From positions 62,001-126,000 of the forward strand of contig JBMNPT010000002.1 of NCBI GenBank assembly GCA_050943735.1: a stretch of DNA of 64,000 nucleotides, read 5' to 3'. The notes beneath the pieces were generated by a model. It was not told where the DNA came from. It was given only the letters and a program-made list of their open reading frames with translations, and ran no database searches. Source of the stretch: JBMNPT01 sp050943735 (lineage in GTDB: Bacteria; Bacillota; Clostridia; Oscillospirales; RGIG577). The position numbers and the translations under genes are program-made. This document shows positions 51,281 through 59,116 of this stretch, piece after piece; the first letter of the stretch is position 1; each line of letters starts with the position of its first letter.

Positions 51281-52354
51281 ATGACTGGACGTGAGCGCCT
51301 GCTATGCGCCTTAAACCACGAAATTCCCGACACTGTTCCCATCTTTGAGAGCATTTATTCCCGTCCTTTCTTCAAAGAGGTACTGGGATATGATGTGGAC
51401 AGCTACAATGCCTATGATCTGATGAAATGCTCGGAAAAAGTGGGCTATGACTTTATCATCGTTCCCTTTGGCGGACTCAATGGCTTTGGCAAAGACCGTC
51501 TGACCGCCACCACCAACCGGTACCAGGATGAATGGGGTGTCACCTACCAGAAAGACCCTGCCGCCTGGCCCACCGATGCACCGGTGGAATTCCCCTTGGA
51601 AGACCGCAATGACTGGAACAACTATGATTTCCCGGACGCTTCCGCCCCCGGACGCGTAGATGAAGTCAATACAGCACTGCGTCTGGCCAAGGAAAACGGC
51701 ATGGGTGTCATGTGCAATGTCCGCGGGCCCTACACCGGCGCCTGGATGTTGTTCGGCATTGAAAACTTCAGCTACCTGTTCTATGATGACCCCGATCTGG
51801 TCCATGAAATCCTGCAGAAATGCACCGATTTCTCCATCACCGGCGCCAAGCGTGCGCTGGAAGCGGGCGTAGATGCCATCATGTTTGCGGACGATTATGG
51901 AAGCTGCAGCGCACCGCTGCTTTCTCCCGCTCTGCACAAGGAGTTTATCGTTCCCCAGCTCAAGCGGCTGGCCGATGTAGTACACAGCTACGGCAAAAAG
52001 CTGATCATGCACAGCGACGGCAACATTCGCACTCTGCTGGACCCCATCTTTGAGGCAGGCATTGACGGCTATCATCCCATTGAGCGGGCTGCCAATATGG
52101 ACATTGCTGAAATCAAGCGCACCTATGGCGACCGTATCACCCTGGCGGGCAACATCAACAACAAGACCACTCTGGTCACCGGCACTCCCGAGGACGTGGC
52201 GGAAGAAGTTCGTGAAACCATTCGGGTAGCAGCTCCGGGCGGCGGCTTTATCGTCACTTCGGACCACAGCATCCACGACGACACCCCCAACGAAAATGTG
52301 TTCGCCATGATCGAAGCCACCCGCAAATACGGCAAATATCCTCTTTCTTTTTGA
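51281..52354 (+). CDS. UroD-superfamily protein, element copy B
   Basis: 357 residues, a more distant member of the same superfamily. It starts RERLLCALNHEIPDTVPIFE, has the shared KLIMHSDGNIRTLLDP near 243 and ends with TSDHSIHDDTPNENVFAMIE. It lies 18 bases after copy A with AAAAGGAGG upstream, so both are made together. The chromosomal locus has no copy-B gene, so the element version may perform an extra or different step. The reaction is unknown. Confidence 0.8.
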   Translation: MTGRERLLCALNHEIPDTVPIFESIYSRPFFKEVLGYDVDSYNAYDLMKCSEKVGYDFIIVPFGGLNGFGKDRLTATTNRYQDEWGVTYQKDPAAWPTDAPVEFPLEDRNDWNNYDFPDASAPGRVDEVNTALRLAKENGMGVMCNVRGPYTGAWMLFGIENFSYLFYDDPDLVHEILQKCTDFSITGAKRALEAGVDAIMFADDYGSCSAPLLSPALHKEFIVPQLKRLADVVHSYGKKLIMHSDGNIRTLLDPIFEAGIDGYHPIERAANMDIAEIKRTYGDRITLAGNINNKTTLVTGTPEDVAEEVRETIRVAAPGGGFIVTSDHSIHDDTPNENVFAMIEATRKYGKYPLSF

Positions 52355-52374
52355 TCTTTTCCTCCTATATAAAT

Positions 52375-52411
52375 AAAAAGGGCCTTCTGTAAAAGCAGAA
52401 GGCCCTTTTTA
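52375..52411. terminator. Bidirectional terminator, UroD copy B / recombinase
   Basis: AAGGGCCTTCTG (52378-52389) pairs with 52396-52407, 12 bp, with A- and T-runs. Confidence 0.92.
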
Positions 52412-53824
52412 TTTGTCCGGCTGCACAAAATTCCACTCCACCGTCACCTCCTCCCCCACCACAATCTTCCTCACCACTGTCACTGCCAAAGCTCGTTCCA
52501 GCCGTTCCAGCCGCAAGGCTTCTGCCACCCAGAGGTTCCATTCTCTCTCTGTCTCTGTGCGCTCTGCCGGCTCCTGCCGGCTTCTCTGCAACCGCTGTAC
52601 CAAAACACGATACTCCTCCTCTCCCAACAGTCCTTCTGCCCGGTCCCGGCACAGCTGCATCCGCAGCCGTCGGTACCGCTCCCGCTGTTCCAGCTCTTTC
52701 TCAGACCGCGGCCTCGTCTTACCCAAGCTCTCTGCCAGTCCCTGAACATCCACCGCCCTCAGCAGTTCTCGTAATTCCCGCAAAACCGCTTCCTCCAGCT
52801 GATCTTCCCGAATGCTATGCGCCTTGCAGTCCTTGGGATGATGATTCCACCGGCTGCACACCAGATAACAGTGCCCTCCACTGTGCTTGAAGGTCATACG
52901 CCCGCCGCAGCTGCCGCACACCACCAACCCGCTGAGCGCATGTTCCTTCTTGCTGATTCCAGAGCCACTGCCCTGTGCCAGCAGCTGTGCCGCCCGAGTA
53001 AACTGCTCCTCCGTCACCAGGGGCTCATGGGTGCCCTGTACCACCTGCCACTGCTGTGGCGGCACCTTTTTGCGCTTGGGCACTTTATAGCTCACCCGGC
53101 AGCTGCGGCCCTGGACCAGATCTCCTCGATACACCGGATGGGTCAAAATCCGCCGAACCATCTGGGAACTCCACCCTCCCGGCCGCCCCTTTTCCTCACC
53201 CGGCGACAACACCCCCGCCTCACCCAAAGCCACCGCAATGGCGGATAGACTTTCTCCCGCCAGCCAACGGGCGTAGATAGCTCGTACCACTGCCGCTGTC
53301 CGGGGTTGGGGTACCAGTTTCCCATTTTCTCCACGTCGGTATCCGTAGGGTGGCTGCGCTCCCACAAACTCTCCCCGCTGCCGCTTGGCCGCCAATACCG
53401 CCCGCACCTTCCCCGAGATGTCCCGGGCATATAAATCATTGAGGACCGACCGAAAGGGGGCCAGCTCCAGTCCCTGTCCCTCTCCCGTATCAATTCCATC
53501 CCCCACCGCAATCAGCCGTACACCCCGCTCGGGGAAAAAACGTTCCAGATAGTAGCCGGTCTGGATATAATCCCGTCCCAGCCGGGAGAGGTCTTTGACC
53601 AGCACCGTTTTCACCCGCCCCGCTTCCACCGCCTCCAACAGCTGCTGAAATCCGGGGCGCTGAAAATTCAGTCCGCTCCAGCCGTCATCCACAAATTCCT
53701 CCGTCACCGTCCAGCCACGCTGTGCCGCCCACTGCCGCAGCACCATCCGCTGATTTTCAATGCTCTGAGAAGGCCCTTCCTGTCCGTCCTCCCGGGAAAG
53801 ACGCAGATACAGCACTGCTCTCAT
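52409..53824 (-). CDS. Large serine recombinase
   Basis: 471 residues. The resolvase-type catalytic domain (1-145) has the nucleophile Ser in YLRLSREDG (about residue 10) and the arginine region LVKDLSRLGRDYIQTG. A recombinase domain (about 165-270) follows, then a zinc ribbon (CGSCGGRM ... CYLVCSRW, about 330-365) and a C-terminal coiled coil. It belongs to the same class as SpoIVCA of skin and phage integrases. The ATG at 53824 is chosen by family start and AAAGGTG; upstream codons run into the dpaA junction. It lies at the element end and in the direction of dpaA, and all catalytic parts are intact. Confidence 0.94.
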   Translation of the reverse strand: MRAVLYLRLSREDGQEGPSQSIENQRMVLRQWAAQRGWTVTEEFVDDGWSGLNFQRPGFQQLLEAVEAGRVKTVLVKDLSRLGRDYIQTGYYLERFFPERGVRLIAVGDGIDTGEGQGLELAPFRSVLNDLYARDISGKVRAVLAAKRQRGEFVGAQPPYGYRRGENGKLVPQPRTAAVVRAIYARWLAGESLSAIAVALGEAGVLSPGEEKGRPGGWSSQMVRRILTHPVYRGDLVQGRSCRVSYKVPKRKKVPPQQWQVVQGTHEPLVTEEQFTRAAQLLAQGSGSGISKKEHALSGLVVCGSCGGRMTFKHSGGHCYLVCSRWNHHPKDCKAHSIREDQLEEAVLRELRELLRAVDVQGLAESLGKTRPRSEKELEQRERYRRLRMQLCRDRAEGLLGEEEYRVLVQRLQRSRQEPAERTETEREWNLWVAEALRLERLERALAVTVVRKIVVGEEVTVEWNFVQPDK

Positions 53825-53916
53825 ACTTTCACCTTTTGCCGCAGCCACTCCAGCAGACGCTGCTCCAACCCCGGTCCTTCTCTCTGAAACACAAACCGAT
53901 ACTGCCACTGTTTCAC
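53821..53916 (-). CDS. Small ORF (31 aa) coupled to the recombinase
   Basis: It reads MKQWQYRFVFQREGPGLEQ then RLLEWLRQKVKV. The start is GTG at 53916 with a perfect AGGAGG at 53931-53926, nine bases away. The stop overlaps the recombinase ATG (ATGA). The sequence is basic with an amphipathic C-terminal helix. Coupling suggests it is translated and works with the recombinase, perhaps as a directionality factor as SprB does for SprA in SP-beta. That is a guess from position and size. It may instead be only a leader that drives recombinase translation. Confidence 0.55.
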   Translation of the reverse strand: MKQWQYRFVFQREGPGLEQRLLEWLRQKVKV

Positions 53917-54734
53917 GTTGCATCGCCTCCTGCTCTATGCATATGGCAGCGCCCCGCCTCTCCATGTCTGTCCACCTGGAATTTTTGCCTCCTGCCTTCT
54001 TCCTCCCCGCCGGGTTTGGAGGCAAGATCCAAAATCAGTCCATCCTTGGGAATGGCACTGATCTCCCGTTCCCCCAGCACCTGCTGCGGTACGGTATTGC
54101 ACACCAGCAACTGAGAGGACAGGTGCTTTTCCAGCTGGGAAAAATCCACCGGCTGGAGTCCAAACGCCCCAATCCACGCCCGATCACTGCATTTGCGAGC
54201 CGCTACCGTCACCCGGCAGCCCAGGCCCTGCAGCCGGTGGGCCAACAGCTTGCCAATTCGTCCATAACCCAGAATCAAAACAGGCGTACCATGGAGTGTT
54301 ACACCCAACTCTTCCATGGCGATCTGCACCGCCCCTTCCGCAGTGGGAATGGCATTGAGCACCTGCAATTCCTCCCGGGCAAAGTAATCCTCCACCGCCA
54401 CTTCTCGGTGCGCGGCCGCTTCCCACAACAGAGGCGGCAATTTTCCTCCCACCACCAATGTGCCGGGCCGGGCCAGTTCCACCACCTGCCGCAGCGGAAT
54501 TTGCCCCTCCCCCAACGGCATGTGAATATGTTCTCCATCCATGGAGGCAGGCAGCGGCAAAATCACCACATCACAGGCGGCACATTGCTCCAGCGAGCTT
54601 TCCTCCACATCCGGCTCTTCTTCCCCTCTACGGGAAAAACCGTGGTAGAAGACGGTGGCTCCATCCTGTTCCAACGCCTTTCCCAGGCGCAGCTGACGGG
54701 CGTCCCCTCCCACCACGGCAAAACGCTCTTTCAT
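53913..54734 (-). CDS. dpaA: dpaA 5' part running into the element
   Basis: DpaA (SpoVFA) and DpaB convert a lysine-pathway intermediate to dipicolinate in the mother cell. Residues 1-243 (to SKPGG at 54006) match DpaA, with a dehydrogenase-type N-terminus (FAVVGGDARQL) and a second Rossmann motif, ILGYGRIGKLLAH, near residue 154. The frame then reads 30 unrelated residues within the element to a stop at 53913. Joined to 39327-39187, the protein is 289 residues, near the Bacillus SpoVFA length. Unjoined, the product lacks its last strand-helix region. GGAG precedes the ATG at a long distance. Confidence 0.92.
   Translation of the reverse strand: MKERFAVVGGDARQLRLGKALEQDGATVFYHGFSRRGEEEPDVEESSLEQCAACDVVILPLPASMDGEHIHMPLGEGQIPLRQVVELARPGTLVVGGKLPPLLWEAAAHREVAVEDYFAREELQVLNAIPTAEGAVQIAMEELGVTLHGTPVLILGYGRIGKLLAHRLQGLGCRVTVAARKCSDRAWIGAFGLQPVDFSQLEKHLSSQLLVCNTVPQQVLGEREISAIPKDGLILDLASKPGGEEEGRRQKFQVDRHGEAGRCHMHRAGGDAT
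53991..54024. other. Attachment site at the dpaA 5' junction
   Basis: The dpaA side carries TGCCTCCA (minus strand 54024-54017), the other arm of the restored attB. The core GG is at 54008-54007. The element side reads AGGAAGAAGGCAGGAGG. In the joined attB, 12 of 16 flanking base pairs are symmetric around the core. Confidence 0.8.
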
Positions 54735-54767
54735 CCGGTCATCAACTCCATTTCCATAGGTTCACTC

Positions 54768-54794
54768 CATCCTATGCCCTCCCGGCCAAATGGT
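54768..54794 (-). promoter_or_regulatory. Candidate sigma-K-like promoter of dpaA
   Basis: CATAGGATG (54776-54768) fits the -10 CATANNNTA at all but the last base. An AC dinucleotide in GCAC at 54794-54793 lies 16 bases before it. It is 33 bases before the dpaA start. The short consensus means chance matches are possible. Confidence 0.4.
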
Positions 54795-54803
54795 GCGCCC
54801 ATG

Positions 54804-54832
54804 AAAAAAAGCGGGAGCTTTCACTCCCGCTT
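54804..54832 (-). terminator. Terminator after trmL
   Basis: AAGCGGGAG (54832-54824) pairs with CTCCCGCTT (54817-54809), followed on the minus strand by seven T residues. Confidence 0.88.
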
Positions 54833-54834
54833 TC

Positions 54835-55332
54835 TCATTCCTTCCACTCCAGATGATGCAGCTTTCCCTGTTGCTCCAATCCCGCAAAGTCCTTTTGCCG
54901 CAACACCTCATAGACCGCAATGGCCACACTGTTGGACAGATTCAGGCTCCGCTCCTGAGGCCGCATGGGAATCCGCACGCACCGCTCCCGGTGTTCCACC
55001 AGAATTTCCTCCGGAATCCCCGACGATTCCCGGCCAAAAAAGAGCCAGGGCTCGGGACCATACTCCATCTGGCAGTGATTCCGTTCCGCCTTGGTGGTGA
55101 AAAAATATCCATCCTCCTGGGGATGCTGCCGGAAAAACGCCTCTCGGGAGGGATAGTACAGCACCTCCACATCCTTCCAGTAATCCAACCCCGCCCGACG
55201 GGCCGCCCGGTCCGATATGTCAAAGGGAATGGGTCCCACAATATGCAGTCGGCTGCCTGTCACCGCGCAGGTACGGGCAATGTTTCCGGTGTTTTGAGGG
55301 ATTTCCGGCTCCAGTAGCACAATATTGATCAT
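54835..55332 (-). CDS. trmL: tRNA (cytidine/uridine-34-2'-O)-methyltransferase
   Basis: TrmL methylates the ribose of wobble position 34 in tRNA-Leu using SAM. 165 residues with the SPOUT knot, showing EIPQNTGNIARTC at the start, LFFGRESSGIPEE near 93 and RSLNLSNSVAIAVYE near 125. The start at 55332 follows AGAAAGGAAGG; codons upstream to 55467 have no site. It is divergent from secA. Confidence 0.94.
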   Translation of the reverse strand: MINIVLLEPEIPQNTGNIARTCAVTGSRLHIVGPIPFDISDRAARRAGLDYWKDVEVLYYPSREAFFRQHPQEDGYFFTTKAERNHCQMEYGPEPWLFFGRESSGIPEEILVEHRERCVRIPMRPQERSLNLSNSVAIAVYEVLRQKDFAGLEQQGKLHHLEWKE

Positions 55333-55425
55333 CACTGTTCCTTCCTTTCTGTCTGCTGGCTCTATTATAGCACAGGAAGGCCAAATTTTCATAAAATATC
55401 TATGGTTTTTTCCCCTTCTATGGTA

Positions 55426-55431
55426 TATAAT
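55426..55431 (+). promoter_or_regulatory. Likely -10 of the secA promoter
   Basis: TATAAT, preceded by TGG. The -35 is weak. The leader of about 75 bases has a small CGCCC/GGGCG hairpin at about 55468-55483. Confidence 0.5.
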
Positions 55432-55510
55432 AAAGATAATTGCGTGCATATACCCATTTTCTGGCACGCCGCCCCACTTGGGCGAAACAAATATTTGAGG
55501 TGAACGATCT

Positions 55511-58237
55511 GTGAAATTATTGGAAAAGATCTTCGGTTCCTACGCAGACAAGGAACTGAAAAAACTGCGCCCCATTGTGGATCAGGTACTTTCCTACGAT
55601 GAGGCCTACAGCAAACTGAGCGACAAGGAGCTCATTGCCAAAACCCAGGAATTCAAAGACCGGCTGGCCCAGGGCGCCACGCTGGATGATATTCTGCCCG
55701 AGGCATTTGCCACCTGCCGGGAAGCAGCCTGGCGTGTACTGGGAATGAAGCATTACCCTGTACAGATTCTGGGCGGCATTGTACTGCATCAGGGCCGTAT
55801 CGCCGAGATGCGCACCGGTGAAGGTAAAACTCTGGTAGCCACCCTGCCCGCCTATCTGAACGCTCTCTCCGGCAAGGGTGTGCATGTGGTCACCGTCAAC
55901 GATTATCTGGCCAAGCGTGACAGCGAACAGATGGGTAAGGTCTACTCCTTCCTGGGGCTGACAGTGGGACTGGTGATCCAGGCCAACAGCACGGATAAAA
56001 AATCCGCTTACGCCGCCGACATCACCTACGGCACCAACAACGAATTCGGTTTTGACTACCTGCGAGACAACATGGTCATCTACAAAGACCAGATGGTACA
56101 GCGGGGGCACAATTTCTGTATCGTGGACGAAGTGGACTCCATCCTCATCGATGAAGCCCGTACTCCGCTGATTATTTCCGGCCAGGGGGACAAGTCCACC
56201 GAGCTGTACCGGTATGCGGACATGTTTGTACGCACACTGGAGGGCATCCGTATCAAGGAAGAGGACACCAAGGAACTGTACGACGACTACGACTGCGATT
56301 ATATCGTGGATGAAAAGGCCAAAACCGTATCCCTCACCGCCCGGGGCATCCGCAAAGCAGAACGGGGCTTCAATGTGGAAAACATCACCGATCCGGAACA
56401 CACCACCCTGCTGCATCACATCAACCAGGCACTGAAAGCCCACGGCACCATGCACAACGAGGTGGACTACATCGTCCGGGACGGCGAAGTGCTCATCGTG
56501 GACGAATTCACCGGCCGTATTATGGAGGGCCGCCGCTACAGCGAGGGCCTGCATCAGGCCATCGAGGCCAAGGAAGGGGTCACCGTACGGCAGGAGAGCA
56601 AAACCCTGGCCACCATCACCTTCCAGAATTACTTCCGTATGTACAAGAAGCTGTCCGGTATGACCGGTACCGCTCTCACCGAGGAAGCAGAATTCAAAGA
56701 AATCTACAAGCTGGACGTAATCCCCATCCCCACCAACAAGCCCATGATTCGTGAGGATATGTCCGACGTGGTCTATAAGACCGAAAAGGCCAAATTCAAC
56801 GCCATTGTGGAAGAGATCAAGGAGTGCCATGCCAAGGGTCAGCCTGTGCTGGTGGGCACCGTTTCCATTGAAAAATCCGAGCTGCTCTCTTCCCTGCTCA
56901 AGCGCAACGGCATCAAACACGAAGTGCTCAACGCCAAATACCACGAAAAAGAAGCGGAAATCGTAGCCCAAGCCGGTAAATTCGGCGCTGTGACCATCGC
57001 CACCAACATGGCAGGCCGTGGTACCGACATCCTGCTGGGCGGCAACGCTGAATTCATGGCCAAGGCAGAGATGAAAAAGCAGGGATTTGACGACAACCAG
57101 ATCGCCTATGCCACCAGCTTCTTTGAAACCGAAGACGAGGAAATTCTGCAGGCCCGCCAGACCTTCAAGGAACTGGAGAGCAAATTCAAAAAACAGATCG
57201 AGCCCGACCGGCAGAAGGTGATTGAGGCAGGCGGTCTGTATATCATAGGTACTGAACGTCATGAGAGCCGACGGATCGACAACCAGCTCCGCGGACGTGC
57301 AGGCCGTCAGGGCGACCCGGGCCGCAGCCGTTTCTTCCTCTCGCTGGAAGACGATTTGATGCGTCTGTTCGGCAGCGAAAAGATTCAGGGCTTGGTCAAC
57401 ATGATTGGTCTGGAAGACGATCAACCCATCGAACACCGCATGCTCACCGGCTCTATTGAAACCGCTCAGTCCAAGGTGGAAGGCCGCAACTTCGGCATCC
57501 GGAAACACGTGCTGCAATACGATGACGTGATGAACGAACAGCGTAAAATCATCTACGCCCAGCGTCAAAAAGTGCTGGACGGCGAAAATGTACGCAGCAA
57601 TATCATGGCCATGCTCCACGATGTCATTGTAGACGCAGTGGCCCGCCACAATCCCGCCGATGGAATCATGGACAACTACGACTTCAACGGATTGCGCAAA
57701 GAATTTTTGGGCTATTTCCTCACCGAGGACGATTTGCAGTACACTCCCGACCAGCTCAACGATCTGACTGATCAGCAACTGGTGCAGGACATTGAAGAGA
57801 AGGCCGTGGCCCTGTATCAGCAGCGGGAGCAGGAGTTCGGCGAAGAGCTGATGCGAGAAGCAGAACGGGTCATCCTGCTGCAAAATGTGGACAAAAAATG
57901 GATGGCGCACATCGACGATATGGACCAGCTGAAAAAGGGTATCACCCTGCGCTCTTACGGCCAGCGCGATCCCGCCATTGAGTTCAAATTTGAGGGCTTT
58001 GACATGTTTGACCACATGATTCAGTCCATCAAAGCTGACACCGTCAAAATGCTCTACCGTCTGCGGCTGGAGCAAAAGGAAGCTCCCCAGCGGGAACAGG
58101 TGGCGGACATCGAACACACCCAGCGCAATCTGCAGGGAGATTCTGCTCCCGTCCAAGCCAAGAGCAACAAGGTGGGCCGCAACGATCCCTGTCCCTGCGG
58201 CAGCGGCAAAAAATACAAAAATTGCTGTGGCCGGTAA
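55511..58237 (+). CDS. secA: Protein translocase ATPase SecA
   Basis: SecA drives proteins through SecYEG. 908 residues, with Walker A in MRTGEGKTLVATLP near residue 101, the DEAD-box stretch VDEVDSILIDEARTP near 207, and a C-terminal zinc tail CPCGSGKKYKNCC that binds SecB-like partners or ribosomes. The start is GTG at 55511 with GAGGTG upstream. It stands alone with a terminator after. Confidence 0.98.
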   Translation: MKLLEKIFGSYADKELKKLRPIVDQVLSYDEAYSKLSDKELIAKTQEFKDRLAQGATLDDILPEAFATCREAAWRVLGMKHYPVQILGGIVLHQGRIAEMRTGEGKTLVATLPAYLNALSGKGVHVVTVNDYLAKRDSEQMGKVYSFLGLTVGLVIQANSTDKKSAYAADITYGTNNEFGFDYLRDNMVIYKDQMVQRGHNFCIVDEVDSILIDEARTPLIISGQGDKSTELYRYADMFVRTLEGIRIKEEDTKELYDDYDCDYIVDEKAKTVSLTARGIRKAERGFNVENITDPEHTTLLHHINQALKAHGTMHNEVDYIVRDGEVLIVDEFTGRIMEGRRYSEGLHQAIEAKEGVTVRQESKTLATITFQNYFRMYKKLSGMTGTALTEEAEFKEIYKLDVIPIPTNKPMIREDMSDVVYKTEKAKFNAIVEEIKECHAKGQPVLVGTVSIEKSELLSSLLKRNGIKHEVLNAKYHEKEAEIVAQAGKFGAVTIATNMAGRGTDILLGGNAEFMAKAEMKKQGFDDNQIAYATSFFETEDEEILQARQTFKELESKFKKQIEPDRQKVIEAGGLYIIGTERHESRRIDNQLRGRAGRQGDPGRSRFFLSLEDDLMRLFGSEKIQGLVNMIGLEDDQPIEHRMLTGSIETAQSKVEGRNFGIRKHVLQYDDVMNEQRKIIYAQRQKVLDGENVRSNIMAMLHDVIVDAVARHNPADGIMDNYDFNGLRKEFLGYFLTEDDLQYTPDQLNDLTDQQLVQDIEEKAVALYQQREQEFGEELMREAERVILLQNVDKKWMAHIDDMDQLKKGITLRSYGQRDPAIEFKFEGFDMFDHMIQSIKADTVKMLYRLRLEQKEAPQREQVADIEHTQRNLQGDSAPVQAKSNKVGRNDPCPCGSGKKYKNCCGR

Positions 58238-58247
58238 GGCTTTTCCC

Positions 58248-58276
58248 AAAAGAGGAGGGGAAACCCTCCTCTTTTT
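58248..58276 (+). terminator. Terminator after secA
   Basis: AGAGGAGGG (58251-58259) pairs with 58264-58272, followed by TTTTT. Confidence 0.9.
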
Positions 58277-58310
58277 CATGCTCCCCGCCCATTCCCAGCC
58301 TTGCTCTTTT

Positions 58311-58320
58311 GTGGTATAAT
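58311..58320 (+). promoter_or_regulatory. Likely promoter of pyrE (extended -10)
   Basis: GTGGTATAAT has the extended -10 pattern TGNTATAAT; no good -35 was seen. It lies 81 bases before pyrE. Confidence 0.55.
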
Positions 58321-58401
58321 ACTGACAATGAAGAAACCGGAGCCCCTCTGCGGGGCCGACCCATCTTCCAACCCATTTTGTTTTGAGAAAGGACGATCCT
58401 C

Positions 58402-59064
58402 ATGTTGACTCCGGCAAAAAGACAATTCATCCGTTTTATGATGGACTCTGATGTTCTGCGGTTCGGCAGCTTTGTGACCAAAAGCGGCCGTCACACCCCC
58501 TATTTCATCAACACCGGCAATTACCGCACTGGCCTGCAAAGCTCCCGTCTAGGAGATTTTTACGCCACTCTGGTCAAAGAAACCATTGGTGATTCCTTTG
58601 ACGCCATGTTTGGTCCCGCCTACAAAGGCATCCCGCTGGCCACTTCAGTGGCAGGCGCCCTGGCCCGCAATTACGAAATTGACAAGCCCTTTTTCTTCAA
58701 TCGCAAAGAAGTGAAAGACCACGGTGAAGGCGGTTCCATCGTGGGCTACCAGCCCAAAGACGGCGACCGGATTATCATCATTGAAGATGTGATCACCGCC
58801 GGTACCGCCATTCGGGAAACCATGCCGGTGCTGCAAGGCTGTGCCCAGGTTTCGGTGCCCCATATGTTCATCTCGGTCAATCGCTGTGAAGTGGGCCAAA
58901 CTCCCGGCAAGACCGCTATCATGGAAGTGGCCGATGAATTTGGCATTCAGGTGCACTCCATTGTAGACGTACAGGACATTCGGGACTTCCTGAAAGAACA
59001 GGGCGGCTACGATGACGTGCTGGCCGCCATGGAAACATACATGGCCACCTACTGCGTATTCTGA
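58402..59064 (+). CDS. pyrE: Orotate phosphoribosyltransferase
   Basis: PyrE joins orotate to PRPP to form OMP in pyrimidine synthesis. 220 residues with the PRPP motif IIIIEDVITAGTA near residue 128 and FNRKEVKDHGEGG near 100. GAAAGGACG precedes the ATG. It is not in a pyr cluster here, and no PyrR-type leader was recognised. Confidence 0.95.
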   Translation: MLTPAKRQFIRFMMDSDVLRFGSFVTKSGRHTPYFINTGNYRTGLQSSRLGDFYATLVKETIGDSFDAMFGPAYKGIPLATSVAGALARNYEIDKPFFFNRKEVKDHGEGGSIVGYQPKDGDRIIIIEDVITAGTAIRETMPVLQGCAQVSVPHMFISVNRCEVGQTPGKTAIMEVADEFGIQVHSIVDVQDIRDFLKEQGGYDDVLAAMETYMATYCVF

Positions 59065-59070
59065 TGAAAC

Positions 59071-59110
59071 AACAAAAACCCGGACAGGAAAATCCTGTCC
59101 GGGTTTTTTT
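59071..59110. terminator. Bidirectional terminator, pyrE / AbrB-like gene
   Basis: ACCCGGACAGGA (59078-59089) pairs with 59093-59104, 12 bp, with flanking A- and T-runs. Confidence 0.92.
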
Positions 59111-59116
59111 ACCCAT

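Larger units (their letters stand above)
39331..54008. mobile_element. Intervening element of 14,678 bp inside dpaA, with serine recombinase
   Basis: The element separates dpaA codon 243 from codon 244. It holds a large serine recombinase at the dpaA 5' side and at least ten cargo genes: MMPL exporter and partner, TetR regulator, iron alcohol dehydrogenase, LacI regulator, dctPQM and two UroD-superfamily genes. No phage structural, replication or conjugation gene is present. The layout matches skin-type sporulation elements, whose excision in the mother cell rebuilds the host gene. Excision itself is inferred from intact flanks, in-frame rejoining, palindromic attB and intact recombinase. Confidence 0.85.

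Noticed and set aside
39331..54008. The element as a prophage or ICE
   Set aside because: No capsid, terminase, portal, lysis, relaxase or type IV secretion gene is present among its genes.
53913..54025. dpaA interruption as a simple frameshift or assembly error
   Set aside because: The missing 46 codons are not next to the 5' part in any frame but 14.7 kb away beside dpaB, with matching core bases and a recombinase at the join. A misassembly cannot be excluded fully but would have to coincide with a recombinase end and a palindromic site.
53825..54025. A 538-codon recombinase starting at 54025
   Set aside because: The extra 67 codons run through the attachment site and dpaA sequence. The family start MRAVLYLRLS at 53824 has its own RBS.
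55517..58279. A very long open frame (920 codons) antisense to secA
   Set aside because: It mirrors secA codon bias, has no family match or good RBS, and spans a universal gene. It is a shadow frame.
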